Below, one piece after another: positions 26,101-36,800 of a stretch of DNA of 64,000 bases (within the stretch, counting starts at the first letter, position 1; each line of letters begins with the position of its first letter). The position numbers and the translations under genes are program-made. Where the stretch lies: positions 12,803,989 through 12,867,988 of the forward strand of contig NC_087064.1 in the NCBI RefSeq assembly GCF_963678635.1, given 5' to 3'. This DNA comes from Symsagittifera roscoffensis (Eukaryota > Xenacoelomorpha > Acoela > Convolutidae). Below the pieces are notes generated by a model. It worked only from the letters and a program-made list of their open reading frames with translations, was not told the origin of the DNA and ran no database searches.

Positions 26101-27508
26101 ATGGGCAAATTGGAACCCTCGAAAGGAGAACGGACTGTGAACCACAGGGTAAGAATTGGGTTTTATAATCAGCACTCGGCTGACCAACTTGACACGACTA
26201 AGACGCCAGTGGAGTATCTGAATTCGAAGTACGACTTGGGATACCAGGATGCGCGCAAGTGTCTGGGATCATTTGGGCTTGAGGGACACGCACATACTAT
26301 CAAGGTAAAAAAAACTAGTTAACAATTCTGTCACATTCAAGAAGTAAATATTGAATCAGTGGAATGAAACTGACGAATGTAAGCGTGTAAACAAAAGCTA
26401 GTGAAATATTTGAACGTTAATCTGAAATATTTGTTATTTTAATGGGACAATGAGGCAGTTTTCATCTTTGAAATTCTGAGAATTTTTCATTTGATCAGTT
26501 TTACTTTGCTCAAATAAATGGTTAGTTTTTTATGGATTGAGAGCTTACGTCGAAATACTGTTTTATTGCGGTCAGATATCAGACTTGTCCGGAGGGCAGA
26601 AGTCTCGTGTGGCGTTTGCAGATCTGTCGTGTTCTGCTCCTGACATTCTGATCTTAGACGAACCCACCAATAACCTGGACCTGGAATCCATCGACGCCTT
26701 ATCGGACACTCTCTCATCATTTGGGGGTAATTTTGACCTAACCTTACCAAAAAAAGTCAAAGGTGCCCCATGATTTAAAATAGAGACCACGAATACACAA
26801 ATTAGAAAATAGATTTTTTGATGGGTTTAGCATTCGGATCAAGTTTACATCCTCCCCCCTAAACGTGTTTAGGGGGGAGGATGTTAACTTGGTCCTAGCA
26901 TTTTTCAAAAATTAAATAGAAGACGGGGGCCTGTAAAAATTAAAACCAAATTGCGCCACGGCGAAAACCATATTCTGCTACAGGGGTATAGAGAACTGTT
27001 TTCCTAGCAGCCGTAATTTCACCTACAGAAGCGGATTACGGCGTGCAAAAATTATCTTTAAGAAACATAAATTCTAGCATCGATCCGTATACACATCACA
27101 GTTTTAAGTGTATCATATTTTGGGGTTTATTTTGCATTCACTGGGACTTCGCTTCTCATAAATTGCCAAAAACTAAAAAAAAAGATTATAGATTATGAAA
27201 TTTTATTGGAACCAAGCAAGTCCGAATTCTTCGCGGAAAGGAGGATAAGGGTCGAGGGTTGTGTTAGCCATTGCCTCTTTATTTTCTCATTGACAGACAA
27301 CTGTTGCTGTGAATAAATATATATTTAGCATTAATCTTGGGCGAGTTTAGGTGGCGTTATTCTGGTGTCGCATGACGAGCGTCTTTTGCGAGTGACCGAG
27401 TGCTGTCTATGGAGCATAGAAGACAAAACAGTGTTCGAGATAGAGGGAGACTTCGACGACTACAGAGACTACGTCCTACGCAGTCTAGAGGAAGTGCTGA
27501 ACAAATGA
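23154..27508 (+). CDS. ABCF1: ATP-binding cassette subfamily F member 1-like translation factor, seven coding exons
   Basis: Coding exons are 23154-23243, 23345-23669, 24313-24920, 25177-25398, 25777-26304, 26576-26726 and 27351-27508. All have GT/AG borders and consistent phases, giving 693 aa. A 3' splice site just upstream (TTTTAG at 23140-23145) implies a 5' non-coding exon. Residues 1-138 are Lys/Glu-rich (MPKKAGKKK start), shorter than in vertebrates. The first nucleotide-binding domain has Walker [10 protein letters not shown] (178-186), signature FSGGWRMR and Walker [14 protein letters not shown]. The second has Walker [10 protein letters not shown] (about 509-517), signature LSGGQKSR, Walker [14 protein letters not shown] and H-loop VSHDE. 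There are no membrane segments, as expected for ABCF. In animals ABCF1 binds ribosomes and eIF2 and promotes initiation. The C-terminal end ([11 protein letters not shown]) and the segments between domains favour ABCF1 over ABCF2 or ABCF3. Confidence 0.95.
25634..25683 (+). repeat. 25-bp perfect tandem duplication in an ABCF1 intron
   Basis: The 25-bp unit starting CCCGTTGTTATTTGACAAAT occurs at 25,634-25,658 and again, identical, at 25,659-25,683. It lies in intron 4, about 90 bp before exon 5. Confidence 0.9.
26841..26890 (+). repeat. Near-perfect fold-back in the last ABCF1 intron
   Basis: The left arm 26,847-26,864 (ACATCCTCCCCCCTAAAC) is perfectly complementary to 26,867-26,884 with a two-base centre. 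Six more pairs follow after one mismatch, giving a roughly 50-base hairpin. Its C- and G-rich arms stand out in an AT-rich intron. It could be a miniature palindromic element or a recombination-prone site. Confidence 0.9.
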
Positions 27509-27799
27509 CGTCATTTCGTTATTGCAATAATTAATAATTTGTGGTCTCATAAAACACCCATAGACTATACGAGGACGAGATTACTTACCTTGAGACGATG
27601 TTGGGAAGAGAGAAAGAGAGTTTGTGCTATTTGAAAATTGAATGATATTTTTAAATATCTGGCTGAGAATTGGTTGTGTTTTGTTGATGGGATTGAATCC
27701 TTGTGAAAATGCGGAAATGTTTAATCTAATTTAAGTATCCAGAAACTACTATTCTCAAGTGGAAAACTAGACTCCAAATGACAATTAAGAATTAAGACT

Positions 27800-28038
27800 A
27801 TTTATTCATGAGGGAAAGGACCAACATACGAGCTGTACAGCTCATCACGGCGAACCGCTGTTGCGTCCCTGCTTAAGAATTAAATGCCATTTTTTTCGTT
27901 ATTTTTCTGGGCTGGGTAATGTTTCATCACCCTCAATCAACGAGCACGGATCATGGTGGGCCTCGAACATCCGACCTTTCGATTGACAGGCGGAGACGTA
28001 ACCACTTCACTACCGCTCCCCACTTCACTACCGCTCCC
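27800..28038 (-). repeat. tRNA-headed SINE, family S1, copy 1
   Basis: Read on the minus strand it starts GGAGCGGTAGTGAAGTGG (A-box like) and has GGATGTTCGAGGCCC (B-box like). Then comes a body containing GGGACGCAACAGCGGTTCGC and a 3' end near TGAATAAATAGTC. It is about 85 percent identical over some 200 bp to 40,740-40,976. An 18-bp piece of the head is duplicated in tandem (28,002-28,019 and 28,020-28,037). Confidence 0.75.
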
Positions 28039-28624
28039 CTAAAACACTACTTATTTTTGATCTCTAGTACGAGAGAATAAAAGAAGACCATGAAATATGG
28101 CCTTTGCTGAGCTGAGGGACAATTTTGAATATCTGAGCTTTGCGAAAACACCAAAAACCACTTATGCTAAGAATTTCAGTTCTCGGCCAAATTTTTGAGA
28201 AAGTGGACAGAAATGTACTCCTCACCCAAATGAACTATATATTGGTGCCTAAGGCGTTCTAAAAAATAGGTTAGTTTGCTTAGCCAAAAGTTGATGGATG
28301 TAGTACCAAAAGGGGAACTCTTGAGCCATTATTTTTGAATAGTTAAGCATTATTGTGAGCCCGATAAAGCATGATAAAACAGAGGAAAACCTTCGGGCAT
28401 CAAATTGAAACTGTGATATTTTGGAAAGTTTTTAAGAGTCCATGTTTTTTAAGAGTCCAGAGTTCAGGTTCTTTGCACAAGCGAAGCGGAAATACAAGAG
28501 CGGAAATGGTGCGAAAAAACGTCAACGATTTCTAATTTCGGAAATTGTTTTTTATTACTTAGGTTTCTCAGCCGACTGAAAAATTAACTCATCCAGTTTT
28601 TTTTTTCAATTTCGGATTACTTTA

Positions 28625-29050
28625 ATTAAGAGTAGTGAACGTAGTCAGTACTCTTATATGAGTCTTGTTGATTTTTTTGTTTTTTTTCAGGAAAAAGTCC
28701 TAAAATTTGTTCACGCTCATTTTTTCGCAGCTTGACTTGTGATTTCTTGTTAAGTTCAGTTTATTTGTATTGATAAAGGAAGGCAAACTCCAATATCGAA
28801 CAGCAAAATTGTAAAGGTCACGAAAAAGTGATCGACTTCTAATTTCGAAAATGGAAATTAATTATCAGATTTTCAGCGAAATAAAAGTCTTACGTATTGT
28901 TCCAGTTTTCTCAAATTGGGTTAATTTTAACAAAAAATTAATTGTTCTACAAATTCAAAGAGCTTTAAGGCCATCTTTTTTTTAGAAATTCAGAAGTTGA
29001 AGATACTCGTTCAGTACTCTTTTCCAACTTTCAGTTGGCTATGTTCAAAA
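28625..29050 (+). repeat. Dispersed repeat family A, copy 1
   Basis: Typical segments in order are: AGTACTCTTATATGAG, GTTCACGCTCA, TTTCGCAGCTTGACTTG, GGAAGGCAAACTCC, GTAAAGGTCACGAAAAAGTG, ATCGACTTCTAATTTCG, TTCTCAAATTGGGTTAATTT, AAAGAGCTTTAAGGCCAT and CCAACTTTCAGTTGGC. No ORF is conserved between copies. The family occurs about ten times in introns and spacers of this window, always on the plus strand. Confidence 0.85.
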
Positions 29051-29239
29051 TAGTGTCAATCATGTGTTGTTCCTGAAATTCAAAGCTCTCTATGGTCATA
29101 TAGTTTTTCATTCGAAAGTCGAAAATAACGTTTTCTCCGGTTTTCTTACGTTAGTTGTCTTTTTCTACTGTCTGTTGGCAATGTTTGGTGCTTTTTTAAC
29201 AACCTCAGTAGCATAGTTCTGTTTTCTGTTTCATTTTAA

Positions 29240-29780
29240 GAGTCAATTTTGGAATTTTTTAGGTCGTGATTTTGATTTCAGGAAAAATCTTTAAATTTGT
29301 TCATGCTCAAATCTACTACTTTTCGCGGTTTGACTTTTGGTTTCTTCTTAGGTTCAGTTCATTTGATTTGTTAGAAGGAAGGCAAACTCCTATATCGAAA
29401 AGCGAAAATATAAAGGTAATGGAAAACGTGATAGACTTTTCACTTGGAAAATGGAATAGTGTTAAAATTTCAGTAAAAGTCTTAAATTTAGTTTTTTCTC
29501 GCTAACATTTGATTTTTCGCGGCTTGTTTTTTGAGTTGTTTCAAATTAAGTTCATTTCCTTTGTTAAAAGGAAGGCACACTCCTCTATCCAACTATTTTA
29601 TTTTCAGATGCGAAACAATAAATTACCCTATTGATCCAGTTGTCTCAAATTGGGTTTATTATATACAAAACGAGTCAATTATTATTTTTTCTAGAAATTC
29701 GAAGAGCTTTAAGGGCCTGTTTTTTTTTGTTTTGTTAACTTGCATCCATTGACTTTTTTTCCAACTGTCTGTTGGCTATA
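29240..29780 (+). repeat. Dispersed repeat family A, copy 2 (contains an internal duplication)
   Basis: It shows the same segment order as copy 1, with the part GGAAGGCAAACTCC / GGAAGGCACACTCC present twice (near 29,377 and 29,569). This suggests a tandem or nested pair, ending with CCAACTGTCTGTTGGC near 29,760. Confidence 0.8.
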
Positions 29781-30849
29781 TTCTAAGTTTGTATTGCAGC
29801 ATATGTTGAGGATAAATATAGTTCATAGTTAGCTAAATTTTATACATGCTTTTTCAAATTTCCCGTTAGACATTTTTGCATCAAATGTTTAGTGGTTTTT
29901 GGATGTATGGTTTCTGGTTTTTTTTTCTGTTCCTAAAGTGTGTGGAAGTAGTTTTAGTTTTGGACTAGTTCAGTGTGTTCTTGGTTTCAACAATTTTTTG
30001 AAACTGTTTCAAGTTGATGGTTTAGCGTATTGTTTTAATATGTCAAAAAACTTTTCGAAAAATGTTTCCAGAATTGTTTTTTATGCAAATGTGACTCAAC
30101 TGTTTTGATTACAAAGGAATGTGGCAGCAAGTGTTGCACGGGATCCAGGAGTGTGGAGTACGCCTGAGATTTTTGAAAAAAGAAAATACTTCGTGTTTTC
30201 CCTTTACTGGCATCTTTTTTGTAGTTTTTGTGGTGATCCAGCTAGCTCTCTTACCTTTTCGTATAACTGTCAAATTTGATAAGTCTGATGTTAATTGGGT
30301 TATTTTCTAGGCTCTCAGATATTTTTTCAGTTTCTTCAAGTTTTTGCAGGGTAATTGTTTGTAATTTCGGCATTCATTTTTTTGAAGTTTTGTTTTTCAA
30401 TTTTTTCTTTCTTTTTGATCTTATACAATAGCAAATAGCGTACAGGGCTTTTTCATCCCCGATTGTTTCAGTTGGATATGCAAATTATTTCGCTGCAAGA
30501 TTTAATGAACAGTTTTTGAGTACATTAGAAATTTTCGAAACTCAATTTTTTGACCGAAATTTATCTCATAGTTTCCATCTATTGCTTAAAATTGGATGGA
30601 TTTAAGCCCGAATCTTTCTTTTGTTTCAGGTAATTGATTTCTATAATAAATGTAGGTCAGTTTTTCTTGATTTTTCTAGCCAACGATTTCTTCGAAACTC
30701 ATTCAAATTTTTCAGTTTTCGTTAGAAACACATTATTTTTTTGACGTTTGGCGCTTTATTTTGTATCGCTTTATTCAGATTTAGATTTGAACTGATATAG
30801 CAGTTTTGATTGAACTTATCTGCTGAGGATAATTCTGACCGCACCAGAC

Positions 30850-33800
30850 ATGAAGTTTGAGCCTTTGCCCTCTTATGTTGTTCCTAAAGTGTACGATCTG
30901 ACTGTGGACTCTGACCTTGAGAGTTTTACCTTCACAGGCAAACTTACAGTGGATATTACTGTTTCACAGGTAGAGTTACTCTTCATTTTTCAAACTCTTT
31001 TCACCGTTTTCTCTTCTACCTAAACATAGTGAGTGCAATCGTATACCTTCATCGTTTTACATGCTATTATGGTCTAATGCGTGATATTACCGTCTATAGC
31101 ATGCATAAAAAGTGTGTTCAGGTTAATTAATTTGTTAACAATGCATAACTGCTTTGCATCGCCACAGCGTTAAACTCAGGGGGAGGATTTAGGATTTTCT
31201 CGAGGGGGGCGGATTTTCAAAAAATTTTCCTAAAATTTGTCGACCTTTTTTTTAAGTCGACTAAATTGATTTTCCGAGCTCTGCCAAAGCACTAAAAATA
31301 CCCTGTTTTGGCCATACTGAGTTTTGATGCCTTTTTTTGAAAATTGTAACCAAAAAATCGCTTTTTCTCAGCGCGCGCTCCCCTCTCAAAATTAGTATAT
31401 TTTGGCGCCCTTAGAAAAATTTCAGTGTCAGCCAGCCAAAATTGGATATATCAAAATAGTACAAAGGGGGGAGGGACCCTTTGGGTCGGCAAAGGGTCAA
31501 ATCCCTGATGAAAAAAGGCGTCCGCCCCCTCCCCCCTCCCCCCAATCCGCCCCTGATTAAACTATTAATCAACTTTACCCTTGCGATAGGCATGGGTATT
31601 GCAATCTGATGTTCGTTTTTTATCCCGTAAGTAACTTTGTTCAAAAAATCTCCAATCACTGTTCATACCAATTTCTCGCAATTAGAAATATATCTGAGTT
31701 TGTAATCTTTCCACTCCTTGAGTGGTCGGAAGTTGTGTTTTGATGATGTAAGTAAAAATATGTTTGCCGTAGAAGTGTTGCCTAATTTTCAATTAAAACA
31801 GGCGACGGCGACCAAAAAATGAACTGTTACTGTTGCGATTAGTAAATGTCACAATTCATCAAAAATGGTTAATCTTGCGATTAGCAAGTGTCATGAAAAT
31901 GAGAACTGGGCTTCTTTTTCTTTAAACAGCTGCTCTAACAAACATCTGACCTCTTTCACTCCTTCCTGCTATACATCACTGCTTTCACTTCTTTTTGGCC
32001 TTTTGTTTTAGTTAAAAGCGTTTTTTTGTTTCGATTATTGCCATTTTATACTTCTCAATTAGAGCAGGTTAGAGAGCAGTTTTATGGGTTTTTGATCGTC
32101 GTTTTTTCCATGGAAATTCCAGATAGTTTTTTATTTTTTCTTGTAGTTTTCTGTGTTATAGGTCCTATTTTGGATGCTTTTTCAGCTAGATGAATTTGGT
32201 CTCAAATTCTGACGACTGAGTTACCAGATTTTTTTTTGAATTGTACGTTTGACGCCGTAAATTTAATATTGATTAGTGTAATTTCTTGAAACTATTGTAG
32301 GCTCTTGTTAAAAGGAAAGCAAACTCCACCATTGAACAGCAAAATTTGTGGAATAATAATTTTACCCATTGATCCTGTTTTTTCAAATTGGGTTTGTTTT
32401 ATTTAAAAAGTTGCAATAATTAATTGTTCATGAAATTCGAAAAGCTTTCTGACCATATATTTTTCTAAATTCGAAAGTTTTTTTTGTGTTTTTTTTTCTT
32501 TTTTCAATAATTTTCGCGTATCCTTATCCTTGTTTGGTCTAAGTTTTGCTGACGTAAGTATTAAGAGTCGATGAACGTAATGAAGACTCTTAAATAGATC
32601 TTGGTGATTTTTTTTTAGTAAAAAGTCATAAACATTGTTCACGCTGATATTCGATTTTTCTCGGCTTGAATTTTTTTTTTTTTCAAGTTCAGCACATTTC
32701 ATTTGTTGAAAGAACGGCACGCTTCGCTAAACAGTAAAAGTGTAAAGATATCGCAAAAAGTGATCGACCTCTAGTTTCGAAAGTGGGTTTTAATTTTCAC
32801 GTTTCCCAGCAGAATTTTTTTTATAATGATCCAGTTTTCTTCAACTAGTTTTTATCAAGAAATGCTTCAATCATAAATTGCTCTTGAAATTCTAAGAGCT
32901 GTAGTGTCATACAGTTTTTTAGATAGCAATTTGAATTTTTTTATAGAACCAGTCAGTTTTGTTCTGTTTCCTTGCGTTCATTGACTTTTTTCCAACTGTT
33001 TGTTGGCTTTGTTTGAAGTAGGCAGTCATGAGACCATCAGGGTACAGTACTGATTTTTTTCATTTCTCGAGATACAGCTTGAGCCTTAAGTGATTGATCG
33101 CAGCTTATTTTGTAACCATTTGTCTGTATCGCTATGGATGCAAAGCGCCGCTTTGCCTTTGTGTAAATATAATAAAATCCTAGGAAGTCAGTTCTTTGAA
33201 AAGTAGTCAGCAAAATGTTCTTTCGGATAAATTAAACAATGATCTGTTCAGCCAACAAAGGAAGTACTGTTGAACTCACTGGACCTCGATGTGTCATCTG
33301 CCGTGCTGAGTCAGGGCAAGAAAACTGTGAAGGGCACGGTCAATTATATCAAGGATGAAGAGAGGGTTGGTGTTTTGAGGAATAAATGTCTCCAAAAATT
33401 TTTTTAAGTTTGGCTGTTCGAATTATTATAATGCCTCCTCGTAATCTGGAGTTGTAAATTTGACTAGATAATCCTAATTTTCAATCTAGTTCACCAAAAA
33501 AGCTAGTAGAAATAGTAAAATTTTGCGGAAATCCACTGTAACGGCTTGTTGTTGGAACAGACCATTTTTTTTTTTTGCAGATTTCTGTATCATTCGATGA
33601 GAGTTTGAGCTTTGGTGATGCTCATTTGGCAATCGAGTACAATGGACGTATCAATAGCACCTTGCGAGGATACTACAGGTAAATATGTGCGTATGCATGG
33701 CAATTATACGTATAGTTTTTTAACTTTGCTGGAAATTTTAGATTTTTGGATTGACCGCATGTTCCTTAATTTCAACTGCTAATTTTTATAGTCGAATGCG

Positions 33801-36800
33801 CTTTATGTCTTGCAGAAACTTGCATTTTAATATCATCATCATCTCAGTTGTTTTTCTTGTATTCAAGAGTGTTAGATCCTCATTTCAGTCAGATCGTCCC
33901 CAATCTTCACCGTTAATTTTCCCTAGCTCTCAAGCTGAGCTTAGATTTCCCCTATTAGTCTCAAAACAATTGAATTAGCCCATCCTTAGATAAGAATTGC
34001 TATGTCCCAGCTCTGAAGATGATATTAGGTTATCGAAATAAAAAGGGTTTTTTCAAGACGGTCTTTTCAACTGATGTGAGCTAGAAGTCAAGCAAAAAAA
34101 TTGATGAAGGCTGGAAAGTAAAAACGATTGAAAACAGAGACTTAAAAGGACACTTAAAATTTATAAAAAGCTGTCTCAGAAATCTGGAAAGCTTGGGTAG
34201 ACCCTCGGAGCAGGATTCAGGCCATCTTCGATATAAGCTTCCTGCGGGACAATTTTTTGGGACATGGTCTGTGTCATGAAAAATGGTTGAAAAAAGGGCA
34301 GTTTTCAGATTTTCTGTTCTATTTTCAGCAGAATAATTTGCATTATGCTCTCAATCTGATGAATTGTTCTTTTTGAATCATTGTTTTCACTAACTAATTT
34401 TGTAGCTTATAATTAACTCGATTTTGTGCCGTATCTATAAGAACAACAGAAAGATTGTGTTTTTCTATTTTCTGAAAAGTATGTTTTGGAATTTTCTTTG
34501 CAATGATTACTTTGGTTTTAGTTGCGCAGCAACCGGTAATTATTGTTTGAGTATATTTTATGGCAAACTGAATCGAGGTTTCATTGTTGCCTTCATACTT
34601 TTTTACCACATAACAGAACAGAAGACTCCTCCCACCCAGGCAAATTTCAGACAGTGACCCAATTCCAAGCTACAGATGCCAGAAGGGCGTTTCCCTCTTG
34701 GGACGAGCCAGCTATCAAAGCGCAGTTTGACATTACTCTCATCGTGGACAAGGAACTAACGGCACTGAGCAACATGCACGAAGTGTCAAGTGAACCGTTG
34801 CCTGGGAACAAAAATAGAAAAGTAATTAGTTGTGCTTTTTAAGGTTCGCATTATCATTCTAATATTCCTAAGAACTGAAAAATTGCATTTAAAAGCGGCA
34901 AAAAATATCTAGCAACTGCACAGTTGTCATGACAATTAATGTTTTTGTCTCTCTACAGAGCCCTGAAACGTCTACTTGTCTGAAAAGCAGAAAACTCAGG
35001 CGTTTTGGCGATTGGGAAAGAGTTCTAAGCATTAATCATTTCCTTTAAATTTTTGTTCTTGATATAAAAATGCAATATTTTACAAAGCAATTTTTGACCG
35101 ATTTTCGAAAAATTAAAAGTTCAGTCGAGATCACAGGTTCTGGAATACTCCCTCGATAAGTGGAAATTTTTTTGACTTTTCTCGAAACTTAAACTTTCAA
35201 ATCTGATATTAAATATTTCATCAAAACAACATGTAGCTCGTAGGAAGATGGCGCAGTTTCGCCCTTGTGTTTTTGAAAAATATTGCCTCAGGAAACGTCC
35301 AATTTTTGAAACTTGACCGTTTTATGGCTGAAAGTTCATAGGTTAAGGTTTCAATCGAGAAAGCCGTCTGGATGATTTTTGTTGGACTTTTCTTAAAAAA
35401 ATATCCTGACTATTGAAGATTAACATTTCAATCGAAATAACAGGTTTTTAGTTTATTGCGCTGCATGAGCCGCTACGCTGTAATTTTTGCAGAAAAGTAT
35501 TAAAGCTTTCTTAAAAGTAAATGTGTTTTTATTTTTGGCCTTTTTTTGGCTTTCATCAAAAACTACCCTGCCTAATCTGGAAAGAGTTCATTCGAACAAA
35601 GAATTTGCGATAATATTTCCTGTAGAAGTGGCGATTCACTAATTTTTGGATACAGTATAATTTCTGAAACATGCACCGTTTTGCAATCTGTGCAATTTCT
35701 CTTGGAAACTACTCTGCCAGGTCCGCCATTAAGTTCAGTTGAAACAACGGGTAGTAATAATGTCTCTTACAGAAGCGGCGTGTCCTTTATTTTAGAGGAG
35801 AGACTACTACTATAGTTTTGGGTAACACGCAATTTCTTTGATTTTTAGAAAGTTACGCATTTAATCCCGCATACAGTACAACATATTCTCAAAATTATCT
35901 AACAGATAACTTCAAATTTAGCTCGGCCGCTACTTTGTCGACACGAGAATTTCTTTTTGGAATTTTAATACCAGTCTGATATATCACTCGATATAATTTC
36001 GCTCGCGAGAGCAAATGACTTGTAATCAGGAGCTAGACTTTGCCTGTTAATTTTTTTTGGAATTTTCATTTTCTCGAAAATTACCTCTCAAATCTGAAAT
36101 GGGTAGACGGTATCTCCCTTACAAAAGCGCCTAATTACTTTTTTACTATATTTTAATAGAGAAACAACTAAGGTTTTGGGTTTTTGAAATATTTGCATTT
36201 CATCCCGCATCAACAAAACGTTTTCTAAAAAATATCGAACTGGTGCTTCCAGCTTTAGCTACGCCCCTGTTTTTCTAACTATAATTGAATGTTGTTCTGT
36301 AGGATGTAATTCAGGGGCGGATCTAGGATTTTCTCGAGGGGGGGGGGCGGAATTTCAAAAAAATTTTCCAAAATTTTGACTTTTTTTTTTAGGTCGACCA
36401 AATTGATTTTTCGAGCTCTCCCAAAGCACTGTTTTGCCCCTATTTTGGCAAAGTTTTCTGCGCTGCAGGCAAATTTTTGAAAAAACAGTCAAAAAAAGCC
36501 GTTTTAGGGCACTTTTTGAAAAATTTTGACAAAAAAATAGTGTCCCCCCCCCCCCCTAAATCCGCCCCTGATGTAATTTACTTACTCTGATTTTCAATAA
36601 TTTAATTGATTTTTTTGTTCAAACGGGTGCGGTATTTATATTTTATCAGCTGATTACACTAGCGTTCAGAGTAGCGTGTTAGTACGAACCTTCTATTTTT
36701 TCTAAGCTAACTCGTCGCAAATAAAAGTGTTAATAGGAAGTGGAAAGTGTTCAGTTATTTGGTGGCACTTCTACTATAATCACGATCTAGCTGTGAACTG

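Larger units (their letters stand above)
27509..30849. other. Intergenic region between ABCF1 and the aminopeptidase gene
   Basis: No convincing exon was found. It holds a tRNA-headed SINE (27,800-28,038), two copies of repeat family A (about 28,625-29,050 and 29,240-29,780), and T-rich sequence up to the aminopeptidase start. A sequence near 30,116-30,180 (AGGAATGTGGCAGCAAGTG) has some coding look but no matching partner exon. Confidence 0.6.

Noticed and set aside
27506-27513. TGACGTCA (CRE-type palindrome) overlapping the ABCF1 stop codon
   Set aside because: An 8-bp motif at a stop codon is expected by chance in 64 kb and has no promoter context.
30119-30310. 63-codon frame upstream of the aminopeptidase as an alternative first exon
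   Set aside because: No donor site in phase with exon 2 of the aminopeptidase, and the known start at 30,850 fits the family well.
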